Program-made: the position numbers and the translations under genes
Notes under the pieces: model-generated
What the model was told of the DNA's origin: nothing
Database searches by the model: none
Seen by the model: only the letters and a program-made list of their open reading frames with translations
Shown: piece by piece, positions 5,746-14,401 of the stretch
Layout of the letters: each line of letters opens with the position of its first letter
Numbering within the stretch: position 1 is the stretch's first letter
NCBI GenBank assembly: GCA_022703195.1
Contig: JAKLEF010000011.1
Coordinates: 1-16,499, forward strand
Direction: 5' to 3'
DNA length: 16,499 bases
Source of the DNA: Candidatus Fermentibacterota bacterium
GTDB taxonomy: Bacteria; Fermentibacterota; Fermentibacteria; Fermentibacterales; Fermentibacteraceae

Positions 5746-8700
5746 GCGGGAGCCTTCCTTTCTTCGGAACGGATGCGCTCCGGGGCGCCGGGGCGGCCCC
5801 CGGAGGCATCGGATCCGGCGCGGCGATCCGAGCCTCGTGCTGCTGCGCCGCTCCTGACCTGGAACATGAATGCCTCCAGTCTAGCGTCGTTGTCGGTATC
5901 CTCCTGGCCGTCGAAGGCCAGGTTCAGCCACGGCAGGCCGGGCAGGTCCCTGCGGAGGCGCTTGGACACCGCGGTGACGATGGTCCCGGGCAGGCAGGTG
6001 AACGGGAGCACGTTGACGGCCCCGTCGATCGCCCCCCTGCGGGCGAGGGCCACGGGAGCCCCTATGCAGAGTATCGCCTCTCCCCCGATGTTTTCCTTCA
6101 TGTAGGGTCCGGCGGCTTCGAGAACCTCGGCCGCCCCCGGGTGGTGCCGTCCAGCAAGCAGCCATGCGAAGGGGCGTTCCAGGGAGCGCTTGACATGCTT
6201 CATGAGCAGGCTCTTGGCCGCCGCCCTGAGGATGTCCGCGGGTTTCCTCGAACGCAGGGCGCGCGTCATGAACGTGTGGTTGACGAACTCGAACCACTCC
6301 AGCACCCAGGTCGGCAGGACCTCCCCGCCGAGCGCCTCGATCCGGTCCTCCGTCCATGAGTTCGCGTAGGGATCGTTCCTGACGTAGATCTCGCCGAAGA
6401 CGAGCACCAGGGGCCTTTCGGCTCCCGACAGGGGGATCCGGCCGAAGAGGCCGGCCGACTTCCGCATGGCCTCGCCCAGGCCTTCGCCTTTTTCCATCGC
6501 CTTCTCCACCAGGGACATGGCGGTGGCGAACGCCCTCATCGCGTCGCCTTCCCTGGCCTCGTACGGGCTCGTGCGCCTGTACGCGGCCTTCAGGATGTCG
6601 GCGCAGGTGGTGCCGCGGAGCAGGTCGAGCTGGAACGACGGCGAATTCAGGCCGGGCACCGATGTGTACGAATCCCTCGAGGAGGCGGTGATGATGGGCA
6701 CGGAGGAGAAACCGGACCGGTCGAGCAGGATCCTGTGGTATGTGCAGTACTGGCCGAACCGGCAGGGGCCCGATGCGGTGCCCATGAAGAATGCGGTGCG
6801 GTCGGGATCGTTCTCCCCCAGCACCTTGAGCATGTTGCCCGAAGTGATGATGGCGGGATAGCACTCCTTGCCTGAGGTGACGGTCCTGCCCATCGCTACG
6901 GTCTCGCGGTCCGTCTCCGGCATCTCCCTGGCGTCGAGCCCCCTCCTCCGGGCCGCTGCGGCCACGAGCGCGGTACCCGGACCAAGCCTGGGGACCCAGA
7001 TCGTTCGGCCCTCGACTCGTCCGGCCCGCCTTCCGGGGGCTTCCGTGACCCCGGCCCGACCCGCGCCGGCCGAGGCGGGGAGGGAATCGAGGAAGGCCTC
7101 GCAGCGCGTGATCATCCCGGCATCGGCCGAGTGCTCGTCGGCCTCCAGGGTGAGGAACGGCGTCCCATCCATGAGGGAGGAGAAGTGGTGGTGTATGAAG
7201 GAATCCGGCCCGCAGCCGAAGTTCGTGAGATAGACGGCGCGGAGCCTCGGATCCCTCTTCACGGCCAGGGCCGCGGCCAGGATCTTCTGGCCGTAGTGCC
7301 AGTACATGTCCGGGCAGAGCCCGGCAGTCTCCCTCATCGGCAGATCCAGCATCTCGGCGGGCATGACGCCGACCCCCATCCGCGACAGCTTGGCGGGGAG
7401 ATCGGAGCTCACGGAGGGGTCGCATCCGTTGTAGGGCCTGCTCACTATCACGAGCATCGTGCCGTTGTCGGGCAGGGAGTCGAGAGCCTCCCTGCCGGCC
7501 TCCCGGATGGCCCGTTCGAACGAGTGCTGCGCCTCCAGAGCCTTCCCGACCGCCCTCGAGGCCTCGCCCGGAGTGCATCCCATCGACTCGCCCAGGGAGA
7601 TCATCGCGGCCTTCCAGTCCGACGTCTGCCCGGTGAAGTCGAGCACGGGGGCCAGCACCCCGACTCCCCTTCCGGCGAGTCCGAGGGAGGATTCGATGAC
7701 GTAGGGAGAGCCCGACACGTACGGGCAGTTCTGGGCCTCCTCGAATCCCTCGTGCCTGAAGGCCCTGAGCATGGATGGGAGGAAGATCCTGCCGGCACCC
7801 CGCTCGAGGAGATCCAGCACATGGCCGTGGGCGATCTTCACGGGGAAGCAGGTCTCGGCAGCGACGTTCTCGACGCCCTTGTGCACGGTAGCCCCGGTCG
7901 AGGGCGACGACAGCACCACCCCGAAACCGAGGGACTCGAAGAAACTCCTGAAGAACGGGAAGAACTCCCAGAACCACAGAGCCCTCGGGATGCCGACCAG
8001 CCTCGACGGGTCGGCGCCGGGATCAGGCGGCCTGTAGCCCCGCAGAAGGATCTCCTCCCGGACCGGGAAGAGGTTGACGCCCTTCCCGCCGGCCGGTCTC
8101 CTGCCGGTCTCGTACTTCTCGCACCTGCCGCCGTAGTGGAGCCTTCTGCCGTCGTCGAACCCGACCGAGTGGATCTCGCACCTGTTGGGGCAGCCCTCGC
8201 ACACGAAGCTGGACTGGGTGTAGGAGATCCCGGAGAGACCGAAACCGCGGAAGGACGAAGGCTTCCCTCCCGACCTGTCCCTTGCGATGAGCGCGGCCCC
8301 GATGGCGCCGGTGACGTCGTGGTCCGGAGGGACGGTCACGGACCTGCCGAGGACGGAGTTGAAGGCTGCCACCACGCCGGCGTTGTACGCCGTGCCGCCC
8401 TGGAAGAGGATCCTGCGGCCGGGCTTCCTGTCACCGACCACCCTGTGGAGGTAGTTCTGGACTATCGAGTAGCACAGGCCGCCCACGATGTCCTCGACTG
8501 GGGCTCCCGCTGCCTGATGAGCGACCACGTCGCTCTCCATGAAGACGGTGCACCTCTCACCGAGCCCTGAAGGGGCCGGAGCCTCGAGGGCCACCGGCCC
8601 GAACTCCCGGATGCCCAGTCCGAGCCGTTCAGCCTGCTCTTCGAGGAACGATCCGGTACCGGCGGCACAGACCTTGTTCATCTCGAAGTCGACGACCCTG

Positions 8701-9977
8701 CCGCCCTGGATGCTGATGTACTTGGAGTCCTGACCGCCTATCTCGAACACGGTATCGACGTCGGGGCAGGCCTCTACGGCAGCCCTGGCCTGTGCGGTGA
8801 TCTCGTTGACCACGGTGTCGGCCCCCGTGAAGTCGCCGATCATGTAGCGGCCGGATCCGGTGACGCCCGCGGACAGGATTCGCGCCCCCCCGCCGAGAGT
8901 CGCGCCAACCAGCGCAAGGCCCTTCTTGACGGCCTCTATGGGTCTGCCCGCCGTCATCAGGTACTCGCGGGCGGCGAGGCGCCCGGCCTCGTCGATGGCG
9001 GCCAGGTTCGTGCTTATGGAACCCACGTCTATCCCGAGGTGGTATCCCGTGCCTGCTCCGGGCGCCGCAGGCACGAAGGAAGGCGGCGGCGTGCCCCTGT
9101 GCTTCATCAGCGGGGGGTGGCTGCCGGCCGGTGCGGGTTCGGCACCGAGGCCCGCGAGGAGGCCGGTGAACTGCTCCCCGGCGATGAATACCTGGTCGTC
9201 CTCGGCGCAGAGCGCCGCGCCTGCTGCCGTGAGTTCGGCCGAGTGGGAAGGGACTGTGATGCCTCCCCTGCATTCCGAAAGGACCTCGCCGAAGGCCCTC
9301 ACCATGCCGGCGTTGGACGCGACTCCGCCCACGAAGCCCACAGGAGGCCTGAACTCCTTCCCGCCCGCTATGATGCTCTTGAAGTTCCTGGCGACTGCCA
9401 GGCAGAGCCCGGCTACGATGTCCTCGGGAGGGGTGCCCACCTGCTGGAGGTGTATCATGTCGGACTTGGCGAATACGCTGCATCTCCCTGCCACCCTGGG
9501 CGGGTGCGGGCACCGGAGGGCGAGCATCCCCAGTTCCTCGGCGTCCATGCCCAGCCGCGTGGCCTGCTGGTCGAGGAAGGAGCCGGTTCCGGCGGCGCAG
9601 ACGGAGTTCATCGAGAAATCGTCGAAGACGCACTTCCTGCCTTCGATCCTGAAGAGCAGGAGCTTGGAATCCTGCCCCCCCATCTCGATCACCGACCCGA
9701 ACTCGGGATGCAGCCTGCAGATGGCCGCAGCGAGCGCCACCACCTCGTTCACCGGCCGAGCGCCGGCGATGGCTCCGACAGCCCGCGCGGCGGAGCCCGT
9801 GACGCATGCCGCGACGGTGCTCCAGCCCGGGATGGAGGGGAGGATGATCCCGAGGGTCTCGTAGGGGCGGCCGAGATGGCGTCTGTAGACCGTGCGCGTG
9901 ATCGCGCCGTTCTCGACCAGTGCGAGCTTGACGCTTACGGAACCCAGATCTATGCCGAGAACCCGTTCAGAGTGCAT
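5724..9977 (-). CDS. Giant acyl-CoA dehydratase activase with two ATPase modules fused to dehydratase-like modules
   Basis: A cytoplasmic iron-sulfur protein of 1417 residues. Two BcrA/BadF/HgdC ATPase modules come first (about 5-265 and 312-568). Each has a GIDxGSxS phosphate loop, a GGQDSK block, CAAGTGSFL and a second Cys, giving candidate [4Fe-4S] ligands Cys127/Cys166 and Cys437/Cys476. A Cys-rich linker CEGCPNRC (593-600) leads to a DUF2229-like region (about 660-880; IPRALWFWEFFPFF). An HgdB-like dehydratase component follows (about 990-1370; GKECYP, CRFGQYC). Activases of this class use ATP to inject one electron into a 2-hydroxyacyl-CoA dehydratase or benzoyl-CoA-type reductase. The all-in-one form is widespread in anaerobes but its substrate is unknown. 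The final 40 residues are Arg/Gly/Ser-rich and look disordered. A lipoprotein gene lies 54 bases upstream; the M18 peptidase gene starts inside its end. The ATG at 9977 lacks a strong SD (GGAG 12 bases upstream). Confidence 0.93.
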   Translation of the reverse strand: MHSERVLGIDLGSVSVKLALVENGAITRTVYRRHLGRPYETLGIILPSIPGWSTVAACVTGSAARAVGAIAGARPVNEVVALAAAICRLHPEFGSVIEMGGQDSKLLLFRIEGRKCVFDDFSMNSVCAAGTGSFLDQQATRLGMDAEELGMLALRCPHPPRVAGRCSVFAKSDMIHLQQVGTPPEDIVAGLCLAVARNFKSIIAGGKEFRPPVGFVGGVASNAGMVRAFGEVLSECRGGITVPSHSAELTAAGAALCAEDDQVFIAGEQFTGLLAGLGAEPAPAGSHPPLMKHRGTPPPSFVPAAPGAGTGYHLGIDVGSISTNLAAIDEAGRLAAREYLMTAGRPIEAVKKGLALVGATLGGGARILSAGVTGSGRYMIGDFTGADTVVNEITAQARAAVEACPDVDTVFEIGGQDSKYISIQGGRVVDFEMNKVCAAGTGSFLEEQAERLGLGIREFGPVALEAPAPSGLGERCTVFMESDVVAHQAAGAPVEDIVGGLCYSIVQNYLHRVVGDRKPGRRILFQGGTAYNAGVVAAFNSVLGRSVTVPPDHDVTGAIGAALIARDRSGGKPSSFRGFGLSGISYTQSSFVCEGCPNRCEIHSVGFDDGRRLHYGGRCEKYETGRRPAGGKGVNLFPVREEILLRGYRPPDPGADPSRLVGIPRALWFWEFFPFFRSFFESLGFGVVLSSPSTGATVHKGVENVAAETCFPVKIAHGHVLDLLERGAGRIFLPSMLRAFRHEGFEEAQNCPYVSGSPYVIESSLGLAGRGVGVLAPVLDFTGQTSDWKAAMISLGESMGCTPGEASRAVGKALEAQHSFERAIREAGREALDSLPDNGTMLVIVSRPYNGCDPSVSSDLPAKLSRMGVGVMPAEMLDLPMRETAGLCPDMYWHYGQKILAAALAVKRDPRLRAVYLTNFGCGPDSFIHHHFSSLMDGTPFLTLEADEHSADAGMITRCEAFLDSLPASAGAGRAGVTEAPGRRAGRVEGRTIWVPRLGPGTALVAAAARRRGLDAREMPETDRETVAMGRTVTSGKECYPAIITSGNMLKVLGENDPDRTAFFMGTASGPCRFGQYCTYHRILLDRSGFSSVPIITASSRDSYTSVPGLNSPSFQLDLLRGTTCADILKAAYRRTSPYEAREGDAMRAFATAMSLVEKAMEKGEGLGEAMRKSAGLFGRIPLSGAERPLVLVFGEIYVRNDPYANSWTEDRIEALGGEVLPTWVLEWFEFVNHTFMTRALRSRKPADILRAAAKSLLMKHVKRSLERPFAWLLAGRHHPGAAEVLEAAGPYMKENIGGEAILCIGAPVALARRGAIDGAVNVLPFTCLPGTIVTAVSKRLRRDLPGLPWLNLAFDGQEDTDNDARLEAFMFQVRSGAAARGSDRRAGSDASGGRPGAPERIRSEERKAPAWDRRDS

Positions 9978-10031
9978 GTCGGTGTACAGCTCCGTGGAGT
10001 CGGGCGCGGCGCCGCTCCCTGGCGGGGTGGT

Positions 10032-10364
10032 TCAGATGTCGTACCTGACGCTGGTGGCGTCGCCGGATATCCAGATGGAGACGGAAGATGCGTCCTCACA
10101 CTCCTGGGGGACCGCCAGGGTGTCGGAAATCGAATTGATCCCGCTGGTGTAGGATATGACCAGCAGTCCCGAGACCGGACCGCGCAGATCGCGGGAGACC
10201 GAAGAGGAGGCCTCGATAGCATCCCATTCGTAGGTCGAGCCCGAGAGTCCGATCGAGATGCCGGTGATCGGAACGCCGGAATCGTTGGCTACCTCCAGCT
10301 TGGGGCCGCCGCACCCGGCCAGGGCAAGGGCTGCGGCTAAGGCAGCGATGAGTCTCCCGTGCAT
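10032..10364 (-). CDS. Small lipoprotein of unknown function
   Basis: A protein of 110 residues with a textbook lipoprotein signal: a charged N-terminus, an Ala/Leu-rich core and lipobox LAGC with Cys18 as the lipidated residue. The mature part of about 92 residues is rich in Ser, Ile and Val with alternating hydrophobic residues, suggesting a small beta-sandwich. No family was recognised. GGGGAGG lies eight bases before the ATG. It is the first gene of the minus-strand unit leading to the activase, 54 bases away, though a membrane-anchored periplasmic protein has no clear link to that cytoplasmic enzyme. It is divergent from the AlkP operon and shares its control region. Confidence 0.72.
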   Translation of the reverse strand: MHGRLIAALAAALALAGCGGPKLEVANDSGVPITGISIGLSGSTYEWDAIEASSSVSRDLRGPVSGLLVISYTSGINSISDTLAVPQECEDASSVSIWISGDATSVRYDI

Positions 10365-10384
10365 CTTCCGGACCTCCCCGTTCG

Positions 10385-10400
10385 GGTGAAGAGCTTCACC
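10385..10400. promoter_or_regulatory. Perfect 7-2-7 inverted repeat, candidate operator
   Basis: GGTGAAG-AG-CTTCACC is a perfect inverted repeat of 16 bases. Its right arm contains the -35 box TTCACC (10395-10400) of the promoter for the AlkP operon. It lies 21 bases upstream of the start of the divergent lipoprotein gene, so a bound dimer could affect both directions. The regulator is not identified. Confidence 0.55.
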
Positions 10401-10423
10401 TGCAGCGATGATCCGAGTATAAT
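10395..10423 (+). promoter_or_regulatory. Sigma-70-type promoter of the AlkP operon
   Basis: TTCACC (10395-10400), a 17-base spacer and a perfect TATAAT (10418-10423). Transcription would start near 10430, leaving a leader of about 20 bases with AGGAGG at 10441-10446. This excludes the ATG at 10359 as the start of the following gene. Confidence 0.7.
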
Positions 10424-10440
10424 ACGGCCTGCACGAATCG

Positions 10441-10454
10441 AGGAGGATCGTCTG
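10441..10454 (+). promoter_or_regulatory. Ribosome binding site deciding a CTG start
   Basis: AGGAGG (10441-10446), five spacer bases, then CTG (10452-10454). No ATG, GTG or TTG in frame lies at a suitable distance, and the signal peptide starts exactly at this CTG. CTG is rare as an initiator in bacteria. Confidence 0.62.
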
Positions 10455-12446
10455 AAGCCGCTGCTCCTGCTGGCCCTGCCCCTGCTCCTGCTTCCCGGAG
10501 TCTCCCCTGCCTATGTCGGGCCGGGGGCGGGGTTCGGGGTTGCCACCTCCTTCCTTGCTGTGCTCAACGCGGTCGCCCTATCCATGCTCTCCCTGCTGAT
10601 ATGGCCGTTCGTGTCCGCCAGGAGGGCTCTGCTGAGGTCGCGGGTACCGAACAGGCCCCTTGCGAAGCGCGTGGTGGTGCTCGGCCTCGACGGGCTCTCC
10701 CCGGCGATCGCGGCAAGGCTGGCCGCGGAGGGCCGGATGCCCCGCCTCGCCGCTCTTGCGCGCTCTGGAACCCTGGCGGAACTCGCCACCACCACTCCCG
10801 GCATATCCCCGGTGGCCTGGACCACCTTCCAGACGGGTGTCGATCCCGGGAAGCACGGGATTTTCGACTTCCTGGCGCCCGACAGGGCCAGATACGCCCC
10901 GGTCCTGTCCTCCGTGGAGACCGTGCGCACCCGCCGGGGAAGGGACACGGTCCGTGGCCTCAGGGGCTCCAGGCCCTTCTGGGAGCTGCTTGGCGCCTTC
11001 GGACTCCGTTCGGTCGTGCTCAGGGTCCCTGTGACGTATCCCCCGGGTCCGCTGGACGGATACATCCTCAGCGGCATGTGCGTGCCCGACCTCCGGGGGA
11101 CCCAGGGTCTCTACACGCTGTTCGGCGAGCGCGAGGGAGATCTCCCCGGCGGCATCGAGGCCGCTCTCTCACCGACAGGCAGACGGCGCTGGGGGGCGTT
11201 GCTGGAAGGCCCCCCGTCCGGCTACAGGCCGCTGGAAGTCCGTCTGGAAGAGAAGTCGGGAAGGTGGTCGGCGCGGATAGGGACAGGCGCCCCGGTACGG
11301 CTCGAGCCGGGAGTGCTCTCGGACTGGGTCAGGCTCTCTTTCCGCAGCAGGACCCGCGGACCCTCGGCCAGGGGCGTGGCCAGGCTCTGCCTCACTGCCG
11401 GGGACACCCCCGCGCTCTATGTCTCCGCGATCCACCCAGATCCCTGGTCTCCTCCGTTCCCGATATCGTCACCCGTGCTCTATTCGAGATACCTTGCCTC
11501 GACCACCCGATCCGGCAGCTACGCGACCCTCGGGCTCGCCGAGGACACGTGGGCCCTGATGAACGGGGCGCTCTCCGAAGGACAGTTCCTGTCCCAGGCA
11601 TGGTCCATCTTCGAGGAGCGGCGCGGGATGTTCCGCGACGCCCTGCGCAGGGTGAGACGGGGGCTGGCTGTCTGCGTCTTCGACACGCCCGACAGGATCC
11701 AGCACGTCTGCTGGGCCGCCGGCTACGGCCCCGGCACTCCGGTCGGCGACGCATACGAGAGGATGGACGCACTCATTGGCGAGACCGTCGACTCCCTGGG
11801 GCGCGACGACCTCCTGATAGTCATGTCCGACCACGGCTTCACTGACTTCGACACCTGCCTGGACCTCAACAGGTTCCTTTTCGAGAACGGGTTCCTCGCG
11901 TTCCGCGACGGGGTCGTCCCTCCCCAGGAAGACCTGTCTGGGGTGGACTGGTCACGGACAAAGGCCTATTCGCTCGGTCTGGCCGGGATCATGCTCAACA
12001 TGAAGGGGCGCGAATCGCAGGGCATCGTGGAACCGGGAGACGAGGCCGCCTCGGTCATGGAAGCGATCTCTGAGCTGCTCCTCGCGCTCGCGGCACCCGA
12101 CGGCCGCAGGCCTGTGAAGTCAGTCGTCAGGGCCTCGGAGGCATATCGGGGGCCCTATGTCGGAAGGGCGCCCGACCTGGTGGTCGGGACACGGGAGGGC
12201 TTCAGGTCGTCCTGGCACAGCGTGACCGGAGGCACGGGCCTCTCCACCGTCCATCCCAACCCGTACCGCTGGACGGGCGACCACTGCCATGACAGCTCCC
12301 TCGTACCGGGCATCCTGGCCTCGAATGAAAGGCTGGCCGGCCCTGCGTCGATCCGCGACATCGCCCCCACGGTGATGAGGGCTCTGGGGCTAGACGCACC
12401 CCGGTACATGGACGGCAGACCGCTCGTGGAAGGCGCCCGGCGATGA
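10452..12446 (+). CDS. Exported alkaline-phosphatase-superfamily protein (PDE/NPP type), first paralog
   Basis: A predicted envelope hydrolase of about 664 residues. The chosen start is CTG at 10452: AGGAGG lies five bases before it, the promoter lies just upstream, and a hydrophobic signal segment (1-20) follows at once. AYVGPGAG and a second hydrophobic helix (about 31-54) come next, so the protein is probably membrane-anchored with the catalytic domain outside. The hydrolase core starts near residue 73. Candidate metal and catalytic residues are Asp80 in LGLDG, Ser119 in ISPVAW (likely nucleophile), Asp414 and His418 in DRIQH, Asp460 and His461 in SDHGF, and His611 in GDHCHD. HGIFDF (about 135) is the recurrent block after the nucleophile. 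Family members cleave phosphodiesters or sulfate esters, or transfer phospho-groups on envelope glycolipids; the substrate here is unknown. Its stop overlaps the next gene as ATGA. Confidence 0.85.
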   Translation: MKPLLLLALPLLLLPGVSPAYVGPGAGFGVATSFLAVLNAVALSMLSLLIWPFVSARRALLRSRVPNRPLAKRVVVLGLDGLSPAIAARLAAEGRMPRLAALARSGTLAELATTTPGISPVAWTTFQTGVDPGKHGIFDFLAPDRARYAPVLSSVETVRTRRGRDTVRGLRGSRPFWELLGAFGLRSVVLRVPVTYPPGPLDGYILSGMCVPDLRGTQGLYTLFGEREGDLPGGIEAALSPTGRRRWGALLEGPPSGYRPLEVRLEEKSGRWSARIGTGAPVRLEPGVLSDWVRLSFRSRTRGPSARGVARLCLTAGDTPALYVSAIHPDPWSPPFPISSPVLYSRYLASTTRSGSYATLGLAEDTWALMNGALSEGQFLSQAWSIFEERRGMFRDALRRVRRGLAVCVFDTPDRIQHVCWAAGYGPGTPVGDAYERMDALIGETVDSLGRDDLLIVMSDHGFTDFDTCLDLNRFLFENGFLAFRDGVVPPQEDLSGVDWSRTKAYSLGLAGIMLNMKGRESQGIVEPGDEAASVMEAISELLLALAAPDGRRPVKSVVRASEAYRGPYVGRAPDLVVGTREGFRSSWHSVTGGTGLSTVHPNPYRWTGDHCHDSSLVPGILASNERLAGPASIRDIAPTVMRALGLDAPRYMDGRPLVEGARR

Positions 12447-14401
12447 GGAGGAGGGAGTTCCTCAGGCTCGCGGCCCTGGCGCCGGCAGCCGCCCTGGCAT
12501 TCTCGTGCGCTCGGAGGTTCCGCAGGGGCCGTGCCCGCAGGGTGATCCTGATCGGGATCGACGGGATGGACCCCGGGCTCGCCAGATCGTACATGGATGC
12601 CGGCCTGATGCCCAACTGCTCGAGGCTTGCGCGCATGGGCTCGTTCTCCCCCCTTCGCACCGAGTTCCCGCCGCAGAGCCCTGTCGCATGGTCGAGCTTC
12701 ATCACGGGAACCGGTCCCGAGAGCCACGGGATATTCGACTTCATACACCGCGACCCCGTGACTCTGGCGCCATATCTCTCCACTTCGGCCGTCGAACCGG
12801 GCGGCCGTGATCTCAGGCTCGGCTCCCTCAGGCTTCCTCTCGAGGGATCCGCCACCAGGCTCCTCCGGGCGGGCGACCCTTTCTGGAGGCACCTGCGCGA
12901 AGACGGCATGCCGGTGACGCTGATGAAGCTCCCCGTCGACTTCCCCCCCGTGTCGGCGCACGGCGCGAGGATCCTGTGCGGGCTGGGGACCCCTGACGTC
13001 AGGGGCAGCCAGGGCAGCTTCACCTTCTTCACGGACAACCCCATGAGGATCAGCGACGATACGGCGGGAGGCCTGGTGATCGCCGTCAGGGCTGAGGACG
13101 GGCGATACTCGTGCCCGCTCGACGGCCCCCCGGACGGCTTCAGGGATGGCTCCCCCGCCTGCAGGACGTGGATAACCGTCACGGCCGACCCGGTCTCCGA
13201 CGGTGTGCTCGTAGAGACCGGCAGCGGCTCGGCGGTGCTGGGGAGGGGGGAATGGAGCGGCTGGGTGCCGGTGGAGTTCGGGATGCTCGGAGGGCTCTCG
13301 AAGGTGCGGTCCATCGCCAGGTTCCATCTGCGGTCCGTCTCTCCGCACCTCGAGCTCTACGTGAGCCCTCTCAACATGGACCCTGCTCATCCATCCCTGC
13401 CCATATGCTCGCCCCGCGGGTACGCGCCCGATCTGGCCTTCTCCCTCGGCCCGTTCCACACCAAGGGTTTCCCCGAGGACACGAAGGCCCTCTCGCGGGG
13501 AGTGCTCGACGACGTCTCCTATCTGGGCCAGGCCTTCGACCTCTATCACGAGCAGCTGTCCCTGATGAGGGAGGGCCTGGGCGGGTTCGACGAGGGGCTC
13601 TTCTTCTTCTACTTCAGCACCCTCGACCTCAACGTCCACATGTTCTACCGGGACATCGACGGCCTCAGCCCGACGCACTCCACTGTGATGGACGGGGCGA
13701 GGGGGATCGTACCGAGGCTCTACTCGATGATGGACGGCGCGGTGGGCGAGGCGATGGAGGCGATGGACGGCGACACCATGCTGCTCGTCTTCTCCGATCA
13801 CGGATTCTCGCCGTTCCGCAGGGGCTTCAACCTCAACTCCTGGCTGGCAGCCGAGGGATACGCGAGACTCTTCGATCCGGTGGCGGCCCGCGGCGAGATG
13901 TTTGCCGGGACCGACTGGAGCTCGACCTCGGCCTACGGCCTCGGCATCAACAGCCTCTACCTGAACCTCCGCGGGAGGGAGGAGGGCGGGTCGGTCGACC
14001 CGGCCCAGGCATCGGCCCTCCTCGACAGGATCGCCTCCGGGCTGCTCTCCGCGGTCGATCCCGCGACCGGGCTCCATCCCGTGAGCAACGTCAGGGTCCT
14101 CGGCGGGGGCAGGGTCGCAGGGCTGCCCCCACACGCCCCGGACATGCTGGTCGGCTACGCATCCGGATACAGGTCCTCCTGGGACACCTCCCTGGGAGGC
14201 TATTCCGAGGAAGTCATCTCCGACAACACCGACCCATGGAGCGGCGACCACTGCATGGACCCAGACGCCGTGCCCGGCGTCCTCCTCTCCAGCATGCCGC
14301 TGCCGGGGGCATCGCCGGCGCTGAGGGACATCGGCAGGACGGCCTGCTCGTTCCTCGGGTCGACCACCCTCCCGCCGGGAAAGGACCTGGGGGATGGATA
14401 G
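12443..14401 (+). CDS. Alkaline-phosphatase-superfamily protein with Tat/lipoprotein-like signal, second paralog
   Basis: A protein of 652 residues, paralogous to the preceding gene product. The N-terminus RRREFLRLAAL is a twin-arginine motif, followed by an Ala-rich segment and AFSC (Cys22), so it may be exported folded and lipidated. The hydrolase residues are all present: Asp40 in IGIDG, Ser79 in QSPVAW (likely nucleophile), Asp395 and His399 in DLNVH, Asp452 and His453 in SDHGF, and Asp602/His603 in GDHCMD. The two paralogs share HGIFDF, DVRGSQG/DLRGTQG and the metal blocks but differ in signal type: Sec/TM anchor for the first, Tat for the second. Tat export would fit a protein that acquires its metals before export. 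It is the middle gene of a three-gene operon, with ATGA overlap upstream and an 8-base overlap downstream. Sulfatase or phosphatase activity cannot be told apart by eye. Confidence 0.85.
   Translation: MRRREFLRLAALAPAAALAFSCARRFRRGRARRVILIGIDGMDPGLARSYMDAGLMPNCSRLARMGSFSPLRTEFPPQSPVAWSSFITGTGPESHGIFDFIHRDPVTLAPYLSTSAVEPGGRDLRLGSLRLPLEGSATRLLRAGDPFWRHLREDGMPVTLMKLPVDFPPVSAHGARILCGLGTPDVRGSQGSFTFFTDNPMRISDDTAGGLVIAVRAEDGRYSCPLDGPPDGFRDGSPACRTWITVTADPVSDGVLVETGSGSAVLGRGEWSGWVPVEFGMLGGLSKVRSIARFHLRSVSPHLELYVSPLNMDPAHPSLPICSPRGYAPDLAFSLGPFHTKGFPEDTKALSRGVLDDVSYLGQAFDLYHEQLSLMREGLGGFDEGLFFFYFSTLDLNVHMFYRDIDGLSPTHSTVMDGARGIVPRLYSMMDGAVGEAMEAMDGDTMLLVFSDHGFSPFRRGFNLNSWLAAEGYARLFDPVAARGEMFAGTDWSSTSAYGLGINSLYLNLRGREEGGSVDPAQASALLDRIASGLLSAVDPATGLHPVSNVRVLGGGRVAGLPPHAPDMLVGYASGYRSSWDTSLGGYSEEVISDNTDPWSGDHCMDPDAVPGVLLSSMPLPGASPALRDIGRTACSFLGSTTLPPGKDLGDG

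Noticed and set aside
5881..7977. Alternative minus-strand frame inside the activase gene
   Set aside because: It runs in another frame of the same strand with Arg/Gly-rich translation; the activase frame has all motifs and no interruption.
10359..10451. Longer N-terminus of the first AlkP protein from ATG 10359
   Set aside because: It would start upstream of the promoter and place charged residues before the signal peptide.
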